A stretch of DNA of 17,611 bases from RGIG6291 sp964602275 (lineage in GTDB: Bacteria; Bacillota; Clostridia; TANB77; UBA1234): positions 1 to 17,611 of the forward strand of contig CAZRQF010000021.1 in NCBI GenBank assembly GCA_964602275.1, read 5' to 3'. A model generated the notes under the pieces. The model made no database searches, had not been told where the DNA came from, and saw nothing but the letters and a program-made list of their open reading frames with translations. The translations under genes were made by a program, and so were the position numbers. This document shows positions 1 to 7,814 of the stretch, piece after piece. Every line of letters starts with the position of its first letter. Position 1 is the stretch's first letter.

Positions 1-7
1 TATCTTT

Positions 8-1132
8 TTATTTATTATAATAAGCCTTATAAAATTCTTCTCTAAATTCTGTTAATCTGTCTTCTTCTATTGCTTTTCTTACATCCTCCATTAGTTTTAC
101 TAAAAATCTTAAATTATGTATTGTTATTAATCTTGCACCTAGTATTTCTCCACATTTTACAAGATGTCTTATGTATGCTCTTGTATAGTTTCTACATGTA
201 TAGCAATCACAATTATGGTCAAGTGGTGTCCAATCTTTTTCGTATGTTGCATTTCTTACTACAACTTTTCCTTCTGATGTCATTGCAGTTCCATTTCTAG
301 CAATTCTCGTTGGTAAAACGCAATCACACATATCAATTCCACGAAGTACTGCTTCAATAAGATAATCAGGAGTGCCAACTCCCATAAGGTATCTAGGCTT
401 ATCTTCTGGTAAAAATGGTGTTGTAAATTCTAAAATATCATACATAAGCTCGGCAGGCTCCCCAACGCTTAAACCGCCAACAGCATAACCTGGGAAATCA
501 AGCTCTACCAATTGCTTAGCACTTTCTTCTCTAAGGTCTTTATACATTCCGCCTTGAACTATACCAAATAAGCCTTGTCTATCCTTATTTTTATGAGCTT
601 CTAAACATCTCTTTGCCCATCTAGTAGTTCTTTCCATAGAATTTTTTGTATACTCATAGTCCGCAGGATAAGGGCAACATTCGTCAAACGCCATCATAAT
701 ATCACTACCAAGATTATTCTGAATAGCCATTGATTTTTCAGGCGATATAAAATGCTCCGACCCATCCAAATGTGATTTGAATTTTACACCCTCTTCTGAA
801 ATATTTCTTAAAGCTCCTAAACTAAACACTTGGAATCCACCGCTATCAGTAAGAATAGGTCTATCCCAATTCATAAATTTGTGAAGTCCACCAGCCTCAG
901 CAATAAGGTCATCGCCAGGTCTTAAATATAAATGATATGTGTTAGACAAAATTATCTTTGCTTGAACCATTTCTTTAAGCTCATCAGGCGTCATTGCTTT
1001 AACCGTAGCTTGCGTACCAACAGGCATAAACACAGGCGTTTCAATTATGCCATGTGGCGTATATATTCTTCCTCTTCTTGCACCCGTCTTGGCATCTTTT
1101 TTTATTAATTCATATCTTATAGGTTGTTCCAT
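8..1132 (-). CDS. tgt: Queuine/preQ1 tRNA-guanine transglycosylase
   Basis: Exchanges guanine 34 in the anticodon of GUN-anticodon tRNAs (Asp, Asn, His, Tyr) for the queuosine precursor preQ1; cytosolic. The 374 residues match the usual bacterial length. Visible landmarks are the base-binding TDSGGFQVF around 95-103 (D96), the AFDECCPYP loop around D150, the nucleophile motif DCVLPTR (D270), and a C-terminal zinc site with C308, C310, C313 and H339. The ATG start at 1132 has an AGGAG ribosome binding site at normal spacing. It lies 34 nt downstream of queA on the same strand, so the two successive steps of queuosine synthesis are probably co-transcribed from the promoter at 2230-2258. The protein is complete; its stop is 7 nt from the window edge, so any terminator is outside. 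Confidence 0.97.
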   Translation of the reverse strand: MEQPIRYELIKKDAKTGARRGRIYTPHGIIETPVFMPVGTQATVKAMTPDELKEMVQAKIILSNTYHLYLRPGDDLIAEAGGLHKFMNWDRPILTDSGGFQVFSLGALRNISEEGVKFKSHLDGSEHFISPEKSMAIQNNLGSDIMMAFDECCPYPADYEYTKNSMERTTRWAKRCLEAHKNKDRQGLFGIVQGGMYKDLREESAKQLVELDFPGYAVGGLSVGEPAELMYDILEFTTPFLPEDKPRYLMGVGTPDYLIEAVLRGIDMCDCVLPTRIARNGTAMTSEGKVVVRNATYEKDWTPLDHNCDCYTCRNYTRAYIRHLVKCGEILGARLITIHNLRFLVKLMEDVRKAIEEDRLTEFREEFYKAYYNK

Positions 1133-1166
1133 ACTTTTCTCCTTTAATTTTTATTAAATGCACCTG

Positions 1167-2201
1167 CTATTTAATTAACATTGCATCTCCAAAGCTAAAA
1201 AATCTATATTTTTCTTCAACTGCTATTTTATATGTATTCATAATTATTTCTCTAGTAGACAATGCTGATATTAGCATTAACAAAGTACTCTCTGGTAAGT
1301 GAAAGTTCGTTATCAAATTATCAAGCACTTTAAACTTATATCCCGGATATATAAATATCTCTGTATTTCCTTTTTTAGGAACTAAAAAACCATTTTCATC
1401 AGCTGCACTTTCAACAGTTCTACATGATGTAGTTCCCACGCAAAAAACTTTTCCACCATTCTTTTTGGTGTTATTTATGATGTCGCACGCTTCTTGACCA
1501 ATTTCAAAATATTCAGAATGCATCTTATGGTCTTCTATGTTATCTTCCTTTACAGGTCTAAATGTTCCAAGCCCTACATGTAATAACACTCTGGCAATTT
1601 TTATTCCCTTTTTTTCTATTTTTTCTAATAACTCTGGCGTAAAATGTAATCCAGCGGTAGGAGCAGCACTCGAACCTTCTATCTTACTATATACAGTTTG
1701 ATATCTATCTTTTTCTTTTAATTTTTCATGTATGTAAGGTGGAAGTGGCATTACTCCTATTTTATCTAAGATTTCATTTAAAATTCCATCATATTTAAGT
1801 TCTACAATTCTGTTACCATCTTCTAATATATCAATTACTTTTGCTATCAATACATCATTTTCGCCAAAAGTAATTTCAGTACCAATCTTGCACTTTTTCC
1901 CTGGTTTTACTAGCACTTCCCATTTTTTGTCGCCTAAGTCCTTTAAAAGCAAAAGTTCAATTTGGGCGTTATGCTCATCATTCATACGAGTTCCATACAA
2001 TCTTGCTGGAATAACTTTTGTTTCATTTATAACTAAACAGTCATTCGGCTCTATATAATCTATAATATCTTTAAAAACTTTATGTTCAATTGCTCCTGTT
2101 TCTTTATCTAAAATTAATAATCTTGATTCATCTCTTTTTTGAGCGGGATGTTGAGCAATTAACTCTTCAGGTAAATCATAAAAAAAATCTTGGCGTTTCA
2201 T
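1167..2201 (-). CDS. queA: S-adenosylmethionine:tRNA ribosyltransferase-isomerase
   Basis: Transfers and isomerises the ribosyl part of SAM onto preQ1 in tRNA to give epoxyqueuosine, the step after Tgt; cytosolic. From the chosen start it is 344 residues, typical of QueA. Recognisable family sequences are the N-terminal FYDLPEELIAQHP, then NETKVIPARLYG, GSSAAPTAGLHFT, HVGLGTFRPV, GTTSCRTVES and the C-terminal NFHLPESTLLMLISA. The reading frame stays open upstream to 2288, but the start at 2201 is preferred: it has an AAAGGAG ribosome binding site, matches the family N-terminus, and the promoter -10 element at 2230-2235 lies inside the would-be extension. First gene of the queA-tgt operon. Confidence 0.97.
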   Translation of the reverse strand: MKRQDFFYDLPEELIAQHPAQKRDESRLLILDKETGAIEHKVFKDIIDYIEPNDCLVINETKVIPARLYGTRMNDEHNAQIELLLLKDLGDKKWEVLVKPGKKCKIGTEITFGENDVLIAKVIDILEDGNRIVELKYDGILNEILDKIGVMPLPPYIHEKLKEKDRYQTVYSKIEGSSAAPTAGLHFTPELLEKIEKKGIKIARVLLHVGLGTFRPVKEDNIEDHKMHSEYFEIGQEACDIINNTKKNGGKVFCVGTTSCRTVESAADENGFLVPKKGNTEIFIYPGYKFKVLDNLITNFHLPESTLLMLISALSTREIIMNTYKIAVEEKYRFFSFGDAMLIK

Positions 2202-2229
2202 AGTTTTTCTCCTTTCAAAATCCGCTAAG

Positions 2230-2258
2230 ATTATATAATATTTTACATAATTTTGCAA
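2230..2258 (-). promoter_or_regulatory. SigA-type promoter of queA-tgt
   Basis: On the minus strand, TTGCAA (2253-2258) and a perfect TATAAT (2230-2235) are separated by exactly 17 nt. The expected transcription start near 2223 leaves a leader of about 22 nt, so there is no room for a preQ1 riboswitch. Confidence 0.8.
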
Positions 2259-2321
2259 GGCATAAGAGCTACTTTTCCCATGCTGCACAAACGCTATTGG
2301 TTTCTCAACAGCATTTTCAGC

Positions 2322-2350
2322 TTGACATAATTTTAAAGTTATGGTAACAT
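2322..2350 (+). promoter_or_regulatory. SigA-type promoter of the SSB-like gene
   Basis: TTGACA (2322-2327) and TAACAT (2345-2350) with a 17-nt spacer, divergent from the queA promoter about 60 bp away. The start codon follows 39 nt after the -10 element with a GGAGG ribosome binding site at 2376-2380. Confidence 0.75.
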
Positions 2351-2389
2351 AATGTTGGTTTCAAATATTTTATACGGAGGTACAACGGT

Positions 2390-3007
2390 ATGATTAATGC
2401 TATGTACGAAAACGATGTCACCTTGATTGGACAAGTGATGCAAATTACTCTTTCACATCGAAACTTAGACACAGTATATTACGAAATTTTACTTAGGGTA
2501 AATCGGCTAACCGATAACAAGTATGATGAAATTCCTGTACTCGCACCTGAGTGGCTTGCTAAAAACATTGAAGACAATAATACGGTTCTTGTACATGGTC
2601 AAATTCGCATTTACAAAAACAAAGTTTCAACTTGGCAAAGGAAACGGGTTATGGTTTTAGCGAGAAGTATTAGAGTTCTTCCGAGCGGTACGGAACATAT
2701 TAATCAAGTTAATTTGATTGGTAACATTAATAGAATTTCTCCGCTACGGTATACGCCCCTCTCCGGCAGACTCATTTGTGACTTCTCAATTTGCGTTCCT
2801 CGTGAAAATCGCAATTTGGAAGATCGAGCTTACTGCATTGCCTGGGCAAACGGAGCAAGATTTGTTAGCCTGCTTACGCCAGGCACTAAAGTAAAAATTA
2901 GAGGTCGCATTCAAGCTAGAACTTTCTTTAAAAATCATAGCGACAACACGCAAACCCAGGAAGTCGTATATGAAGTATCTTGCTTTTCTGTAAAAGCAAT
3001 TGATTAA
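2390..3007 (+). CDS. Tandem OB-fold single-stranded DNA-binding-like protein
   Basis: 205 residues that read as two SSB-type OB folds in tandem. The first spans about 8-97 (VTLIGQVMQI, then TVLVHGQIRIY) and the second about 105-205 (NQVNLIGNINRI, FSICVPRE, AYCIAWANGA, GTKVKIRGRIQAR, ending YEVSCFSVKAID). The second half looks closer to canonical SSB than the first. A classic SSB has one OB fold and an acidic C-terminal tip that recruits partners; here the tip is absent. This suggests a nucleic-acid-binding accessory protein rather than the main replicative SSB; the exact role is not known to me. ATG at 2390 has GGAGG at good spacing. It is a single-gene unit with its own promoter and a strong terminator at 3013-3045. 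Confidence 0.8.
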   Translation: MINAMYENDVTLIGQVMQITLSHRNLDTVYYEILLRVNRLTDNKYDEIPVLAPEWLAKNIEDNNTVLVHGQIRIYKNKVSTWQRKRVMVLARSIRVLPSGTEHINQVNLIGNINRISPLRYTPLSGRLICDFSICVPRENRNLEDRAYCIAWANGARFVSLLTPGTKVKIRGRIQARTFFKNHSDNTQTQEVVYEVSCFSVKAID

Positions 3008-3012
3008 CTTCA

Positions 3013-3045
3013 AAAAAGAGATTTGAATTTTTCAAATCTCTTTTT
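3013..3045. terminator. Bidirectional intrinsic terminator between the SSB-like gene and typA
   Basis: A perfect 15-bp stem (3013-3027 with 3031-3045) around a TTT loop, with an A-tract at the left foot and a T-tract at the right. It serves the convergent genes ending at 3007 (plus) and 3061 (minus). Confidence 0.9.
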
Positions 3046-3060
3046 GTTTTTTAAAACATA

Positions 3061-4875
3061 TTATAATAATCCATTAGCTCTCATCCAACGAATTCTTGCA
3101 GTTGGATCAAGTATTTTCTTTCTTAAGCGTATGTTCTTTGGTGTTATCTCCACTAATTCATCTTCACCAATATACTCGATTGCTTGCTCTAATGAAAATA
3201 CTGTTGGTGGAGTTAATCTTAATGCATCATCACTTCCAGATGCTCTTGTATTTGTTAAGTGTTTTGCTTTACAAACATTTACTTCCATATCTTCAGGTCT
3301 TGCATTTTCGCCAACTATCATTCCTTGATATACTTCCGTACCAGGGCCTATAAATAATGTTCCTCTTTCTTGTGCGTTAAATAATCCATATGTTAGTGAT
3401 TTACCTTGTTCAAATGCTATTAATGAACCTTTTGTTCTTGCTGAAATATCACCTTTATATGGCTCATAGCCACTAAATACATGGTTCATTATTCCGTTAC
3501 CCTTTGTATCAGTTAAAAATTCATTTCTATAACCAATCAATCCTCTAGCTGGTATTTTAAATTCAAGTCTTGTATAGCCTTGTTCTCCAACTATCATATT
3601 AGTCATTTCAGCTTTTCTTACACCAAGCTTTTCTATAACATTTCCTGTAAATTCATCAGGAACATCTATAACTAATTCTTCAATCGGTTCACACTTCACA
3701 CCATCAATTTCTTTAAATATAACTGATGGTCTTGAAACCATAAGTTCAAATCCTTCTCTTCTCATAGTTTCAATCAATACTGATAAGTGTAATTCGCCTC
3801 TACCAGATACTTTAAAGCTTTCAGGTGTGTCAGTTTCTTCAACTCTTAAGCTTACATTTGATTCTAACTCTTTCATTAGTCTATCTCTCAAATGTCTTGA
3901 AGTTACAAACTCTCCTTCTCTACCTGCAAATGGGCTGTTGTTTACACTAAATGTCATTGTAAGTGTTGGTTCATCAATGTCTACAAAAGGCATTGCTTCA
4001 GGATGATTAACATCTGCTATTGTTTCGCCAATGTTGATGTCAGGTATACCTACAACTGCTATAACATCTCCTGCTGTTGCTTCTTGCACTTCAACTCTCT
4101 TTAATCCATTATATGTATATACTTTACCAACTCTTAAATTTTGTATTCTACCATCTTTTCTACATACGGCTACATTTTGCCCTTGTAGCATTTTTCCTCT
4201 TTCAAGTCTTCCTATTGCTATTCTTCCTACATAGTTATCATAGTCTATGCTTGATACCAACATTTGTGTTGGACCATTTTCTTCTACTTGAGGTGCATTT
4301 ACATAGTTAACGATAGTATCAAACAATGGTTTCATGTCTGTACCAATTTCATCTGCCTTTAATGAAGCAACACCTTGCTTACCAGAAGCATAAATTACTG
4401 GAAAACCTAACTGGTCATCTGTTGCAGCTAAGTCAAAGAATAAATCTATAACTTCATCTACAACCGCATCTGGTCTAGCACCCGGTCTATCTATTTTATT
4501 TAAAACAACAATAGGTTTTAAGTTAAGTGCTAAAGCTTTTCTTAATACAAATCTTGTTTGTGGCATAACACCTTCAAATGCATCAACTAGAAGTATTACA
4601 CCATCAACCATCTTTAGTACTCTTTCAACTTCACCACCAAAGTCAGCATGACCTGGTGTATCAATTATATTAATTTTAGTATTTCCATACATTACAGATG
4701 TATTTTTAGCAAGAATAGTAATTCCTCTTTCTTTTTCTAAGTCGTTAGAGTCCATTACTCTCTCGTCAACATGTTCATTTTCTCTGAATGTACCTGATTG
4801 TTTTAGTAATGCATCAACCAAAGTAGTTTTACCATGGTCTACATGGGCTATTATTGCAACATTTCTTATATCCAT
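3061..4875 (-). CDS. typA: Translational GTPase TypA/BipA
   Basis: Ribosome-associated GTPase of the EF-G/LepA class, implicated in 50S assembly and stress or low-temperature growth. From the chosen start it is 604 residues, normal for TypA. G-motifs: HVDHGKTT (11-18), the ERGIT switch (about 49-53), DTPGH (72-76) and NKID (126-129). Domain II and the EF-G-like domains follow, with SGRGELHLSVLIE and the TypA-specific end containing PARGLIGYRNEF. The frame can be opened to a TTG at 4893, but the AGAGGA ribosome binding site lies between that TTG and the ATG at 4875, so the ATG is the start. It lies 97 nt downstream of rpsA on the same strand; that gap contains an inverted repeat. Confidence 0.97.
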   Translation of the reverse strand: MDIRNVAIIAHVDHGKTTLVDALLKQSGTFRENEHVDERVMDSNDLEKERGITILAKNTSVMYGNTKINIIDTPGHADFGGEVERVLKMVDGVILLVDAFEGVMPQTRFVLRKALALNLKPIVVLNKIDRPGARPDAVVDEVIDLFFDLAATDDQLGFPVIYASGKQGVASLKADEIGTDMKPLFDTIVNYVNAPQVEENGPTQMLVSSIDYDNYVGRIAIGRLERGKMLQGQNVAVCRKDGRIQNLRVGKVYTYNGLKRVEVQEATAGDVIAVVGIPDINIGETIADVNHPEAMPFVDIDEPTLTMTFSVNNSPFAGREGEFVTSRHLRDRLMKELESNVSLRVEETDTPESFKVSGRGELHLSVLIETMRREGFELMVSRPSVIFKEIDGVKCEPIEELVIDVPDEFTGNVIEKLGVRKAEMTNMIVGEQGYTRLEFKIPARGLIGYRNEFLTDTKGNGIMNHVFSGYEPYKGDISARTKGSLIAFEQGKSLTYGLFNAQERGTLFIGPGTEVYQGMIVGENARPEDMEVNVCKAKHLTNTRASGSDDALRLTPPTVFSLEQAIEYIGEDELVEITPKNIRLRKKILDPTARIRWMRANGLL

Positions 4876-4908
4876 TTTCGTTCCTCTTTTCAAAATGTCA
4901 AGCGTGAC

Positions 4909-4943
4909 GAACTCAATGGAATAAACATAATCCCATTGAGTTC
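4909..4943 (-). other. 11-bp inverted repeat between rpsA and typA
   Basis: GAACTCAATGG (4909-4919) and its reverse complement (4933-4943) enclose a 13-nt loop. On the minus strand no U-run follows the hairpin, so it is not a normal terminator. It may be an RNA processing or stabilising element, or a protein-binding site that adjusts typA expression relative to rpsA. Confidence 0.6.
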
Positions 4944-4972
4944 AAACAAACAAGACTTATATAAATTTTATT

Positions 4973-6070
4973 TTATAGAGATGTTTGTCCCTCAACTTCT
5001 TCTGTTTCAGGCATTTTCTCTTCTAATTCTCTTATAGAAAGTTCAATTCTCTTTTTATCTAAATCAACTTCTACAACTTTTGCTTTAACAATTTGTCCTA
5101 ATTCTAACACATCTTGTGGTCTTGCAATTCTTGTATGTGTTATGTTTGAAATATGAACTAAACCATCAAGCCCATTATCTAGCTCTACGAAAGCACCAAA
5201 TGGTTTTAAGCTAACAACTTTAGCTTCAACAATATCGCCTACTTGATATTTAACATTTAACCATGGGTTATCTTCAGCTTTTCTGTATCCTAATGATATT
5301 TTCTTTGTTTCTTTGTCAAAAGATAATACTCTAACAATTATGCTTTGACCTACTTTTAAAACTTCACTTGGATGTTTAATTTGCTTCCATGACATTTCAG
5401 ATATATGTAATAATCCGTCTACGCCACCGATATCAACAAATGCACCATAATCATTTAATTGTTTAACTACACCTAAAAATTCCTTGTTTACTTCAACTTT
5501 GCTCCAAACTTCATTAATTGCTTTTTCTCTATTTTCTGCAACTAATTTTCTTTCAGAACCAACAATCTTTCTCTTTTCTGGATTGTATTCAATAACTTTA
5601 AGTGCAAGTGTTTTTCCTTTATATACAGCTAAGTCAGTTACTTTTTTAGCTAATTGTGTTTGTGGTACAAACACTTTAATTCCAGCATTTTCAGCTATTA
5701 CACCACCATTTACGATTGTTGTAACTTTTGCTTCAACTGGTCTATCAGCTTTAACATTGTTTTCAAACTCTTCTCTTAATTGTTTTGTTTGCAATCTCTT
5801 TGTAGATAGTAATACATTTCCTCTACCATCATTCATTCTCAAGATGTATGCTTCAATCTTGTCCCCAGCTTTATATTTATCTGCTGGTTTCTCATCTTTG
5901 TAAGAAAATTCATCTCTTGGAATTATTCCGTCTGCCTTGTATCCTAAATCAACGAAAATTTCATCTCCGCTGACATTAATTACTGTTCCTTCAACGACTG
6001 TTCCTTCCTGTAATCTTTTTAGTGAATCCTCATATAATTGTGCAAAATTTTGTTCTTCATTATTTGCCAT
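4973..6070 (-). CDS. rpsA: S1 RNA-binding domain protein (30S ribosomal protein S1 homologue)
   Basis: 365 residues with four S1 (OB-fold) repeats at about 24-92, 110-174, 195-263 and 278-347. The third and fourth carry the clearest signatures (NDYGAFVDIGGVDGLLHISEM; KPFGAFVELDNGLDGLVHISNI). This is the short four-repeat S1 form of Bacillota, not the six-repeat form of E. coli. It binds mRNA, and its role in ribosome function in this group is less settled than in E. coli. In many clostridia the homologue is fused to or adjacent to IspH; here it stands alone. ATG at 6070 has AAAGGA upstream. It has its own promoter at 6128-6156, and cmk and plsC lie upstream beyond inserted accessory genes. 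Confidence 0.92.
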   Translation of the reverse strand: MANNEEQNFAQLYEDSLKRLQEGTVVEGTVINVSGDEIFVDLGYKADGIIPRDEFSYKDEKPADKYKAGDKIEAYILRMNDGRGNVLLSTKRLQTKQLREEFENNVKADRPVEAKVTTIVNGGVIAENAGIKVFVPQTQLAKKVTDLAVYKGKTLALKVIEYNPEKRKIVGSERKLVAENREKAINEVWSKVEVNKEFLGVVKQLNDYGAFVDIGGVDGLLHISEMSWKQIKHPSEVLKVGQSIIVRVLSFDKETKKISLGYRKAEDNPWLNVKYQVGDIVEAKVVSLKPFGAFVELDNGLDGLVHISNITHTRIARPQDVLELGQIVKAKVVEVDLDKKRIELSIRELEEKMPETEEVEGQTSL

Positions 6071-6127
6071 TTAAAAATCAATCCTTTCCTACTCTGCTAT
6101 TTTGTTATTCAAAATATAACCTTGTAT

Positions 6128-6156
6128 ATTATCTAACAAAAAGCCTTATTTGTCAA
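6128..6156 (-). promoter_or_regulatory. Strong SigA-type promoter of rpsA
   Basis: On the minus strand a perfect TTGACA (6151-6156) and GATAAT (6128-6133) are 17 nt apart. The -35 lies 5 nt beyond the ATPase stop codon, so rpsA transcription does not depend on the inserted DNA. The predicted leader is about 50 nt. Confidence 0.8.
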
Positions 6157-6161
6157 TACAT

Positions 6162-7421
6162 TTACACTTTATTTAATGAATCTATGTCATTAAATAAATC
6201 AAATATATTCATTGTAATTATTCCATTATCATCTTTCCATGTTTTTGTATAATCACCTGTAATAATAATTTTTTTAAAAGAATCTTGAATTTTTAATAAT
6301 GGTTTTATTTCTTGTTTCCTTTTTTCCTCATCTGGCATACTATATGCTGATTGTATATAGATTTTGTCATATCCTTTTGAAGCTATGAAATCTACCTCTA
6401 ATTGCTTATAATCTTGAACTCCATTTATTTGCTCTCTAATAGAAATCATTCCAACATCAACATTATAATTTCTAGCAACTAGCTCGTTAAAAATAACATT
6501 TTCCATAATATGTGGATTTTCTATTTGTCTAAAATTAACTACAGCATTTCTAATTCCAATATCAGTAAAATATATTTTTACTGGAGTGTTAATATATTTT
6601 CTTCCTTTGACATCATATCTTTTAACTATTCTTATAACAAAAGCTTCCTCCAAATATTTTAAGTACTGTGCGATTGTTTCTGGTGCAATGTTTATCCCTA
6701 AATTGCTTTTAAAAGTATCAGAAATTTTTTTGGCATTTATTAAAGAACCAATACTTGAAGAAATTATTTCTAATAATGTATAAATTATTTCCTTATCATT
6801 TACAATATTATTTCTTTCAATTACATCGTTAATATAAACATTATTCAATTGCTCTTTTAAGTAATTTACTTTTCTTTCATCAGTATTCATCATTGTTGAA
6901 ACTAATGGTAATCCTCCATACATATAATACTCCGATAGAATTTTTGCGTTTTCTCCAACACTTGCCTCTTTAAATTCAGAAAACGACAAAGGATATACTT
7001 CTATTTCTTCGCCTCTTCCTCTAAATTCTGTAATAATATCTGTTGATAAAAATTTCGAATTACTTCCAGTTACATAAACATCAAAATTTTTATTATATAA
7101 AAATCCTATTAAAACTGATTCAAAATCTTTAACTAACTGTATTTCATCTAATAAAATATAATATATATCATCATCTTCTACTTTTGAATTTATATAATTA
7201 TTTAAAACATCAGGATCCCTATATTTTGCATTTTCTCTTTTATCTAATTCTAATTTTATAATATGATCTTCTTTTATCCCTATGGAAATTAAATAATCTT
7301 TAAAAATTGGATCAAGTAAATATGATTTTCCACATCTACGAATTCCTGTTATAACTTTTACAAGATTATCTCCTTTAGCATCTATTAGTTTATTCAAATA
7401 ATAATTTCTAGGTATATTCAT
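6162..7421 (-). CDS. AAA ATPase with C-terminal DUF4143 domain
   Basis: 419 residues. The N-terminal AAA_14-type ATPase has Walker A GIRRCGKS (26-33), Walker B YILLDEIQ (88-95), a VTGSN sensor (117-121) and the FRGRG arginine motif followed by YPLSFSEF (133-150), which is typical of this family. The C-terminal part (about 200-380) has the DUF4143 pattern, with a winged-helix-like segment (SINAKKISDTF, IAPETIAQYLKYLEEAFVI) and a restriction-nuclease-like stretch (FNELVARNY, QLEVDFIA). These proteins are common and mobile in anaerobes; cellular function is unknown, with nucleic-acid or defence/toxin-like roles proposed. The frame opens to a GTG at 7430, but that codon abuts the GGAAGG ribosome binding site, so the ATG at 7421 is preferred. 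It interrupts plsC-rpsA and has its own likely promoter. Confidence 0.92.
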   Translation of the reverse strand: MNIPRNYYLNKLIDAKGDNLVKVITGIRRCGKSYLLDPIFKDYLISIGIKEDHIIKLELDKRENAKYRDPDVLNNYINSKVEDDDIYYILLDEIQLVKDFESVLIGFLYNKNFDVYVTGSNSKFLSTDIITEFRGRGEEIEVYPLSFSEFKEASVGENAKILSEYYMYGGLPLVSTMMNTDERKVNYLKEQLNNVYINDVIERNNIVNDKEIIYTLLEIISSSIGSLINAKKISDTFKSNLGINIAPETIAQYLKYLEEAFVIRIVKRYDVKGRKYINTPVKIYFTDIGIRNAVVNFRQIENPHIMENVIFNELVARNYNVDVGMISIREQINGVQDYKQLEVDFIASKGYDKIYIQSAYSMPDEEKRKQEIKPLLKIQDSFKKIIITGDYTKTWKDDNGIITMNIFDLFNDIDSLNKV

Positions 7422-7441
7422 AATTATCACCTTCCATTATA

Positions 7442-7470
7442 ATTTTACCAAAACAATTTTAAATATGCAA
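7442..7470 (-). promoter_or_regulatory. Likely promoter of the DUF4143 ATPase gene
   Basis: On the minus strand TTGCAT (7465-7470) and TAAAAT (7442-7447) are 17 nt apart. It lies directly downstream of the hairpin terminator at 7474-7516. The leader would be only about 14 nt, which is tight, so confidence is modest. Confidence 0.45.
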
Positions 7471-7473
7471 CAT

Positions 7474-7516
7474 TTCAACTGAAAAAAAGTGCAACTTGCA
7501 CTTTTTTTCAGTTGAA
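7474..7516. terminator. 20-bp perfect hairpin, bidirectional terminator
   Basis: A perfect 20-bp inverted repeat (7474-7493 with 7497-7516). The GTGCA core is flanked by A7 and T7, giving a GC hairpin plus U-run in either direction. It probably ends the cmk-plsC-hsdM-remnant transcript just before the ATPase gene. Confidence 0.8.
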
Positions 7517-7522
7517 TCCATA

Positions 7523-7810
7523 TTAATTACCATTTATTAGTGATTGTAATTCACTAAGACATTTCATATCAAATTCATTACCAACTAACGGAGTTATCCA
7601 TTTTTCTTTTAATAAACTTATCGCTTCATTTTCTGTTAAATTTTCAATAATTTCTTTAGTTTCATTGTGAATTTTAACAATTTCATTTTTTACATTTTTC
7701 TTTATGTTCTTTTCTTCATCAATTAGCTGATTTACTTTTATTACTTTGTACTCAGCCATATCTTCAGAGTACTTTTGTTTTGTTTTTTCGTATTCTTTTA
7801 CCCAGTCAAA
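7523..7810 (-). pseudogene. Truncated, internally deleted HsdM (type I methyltransferase) C-terminus
   Basis: An ATG-started frame of 78 codons exists at 7523-7759, but the same frame stays open upstream to a stop at 7811-7813 and reads like protein throughout (WVKEYEKTKQKYSED before the first Met). From memory of the family, the sequence resembles the C-terminal tail of type I restriction-modification methylase subunits: AEYKVIKVNQLIDEEKNIKK, then LLKEKWITPLV, and the terminal NEFDMKCLSELQSL. In intact HsdM proteins several tens of residues separate the last two blocks, so an in-frame internal deletion is likely. No catalytic methylase domain, S or R subunit is nearby. The fragment begins 1 nt past the TAA of plsC, with no promoter and no AGGAGG. 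Some translation from the Met at 7759 is possible but function is unlikely. Confidence 0.65.
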
Positions 7811-7814
7811 TTAC

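Noticed and set aside
70..300. Open plus-strand frames opposite minus-strand genes (here and at 3023-3353, 4031-4310, 5484-5903, 7918-8277, 8651-9115, 12047-12511)
   Set aside because: They are antisense to well-recognised proteins, rich in Leu/Phe/Ser/Tyr from reverse-complement codon bias, and have no ribosome binding site or family motif.
2202..2229. preQ1 riboswitch ahead of queA-tgt
   Set aside because: The predicted leader is about 22 nt, too short for the aptamer and expression platform.
2202..2288. N-terminal extension of queA to 2288
   Set aside because: Contains the queA -10 element and lacks a ribosome binding site; the family N-terminus begins at 2201.
4896..4901. TTGACA on the minus strand as a typA -35 element
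   Set aside because: The matching -10 would fall at the typA start codon and has no good TATAAT-like sequence.
7474..7516. Terminal inverted repeat of an insertion sequence or MITE
   Set aside because: It is a single hairpin with A7/T7 flanks, which fits a terminator; no second copy was seen in the window and no transposase.
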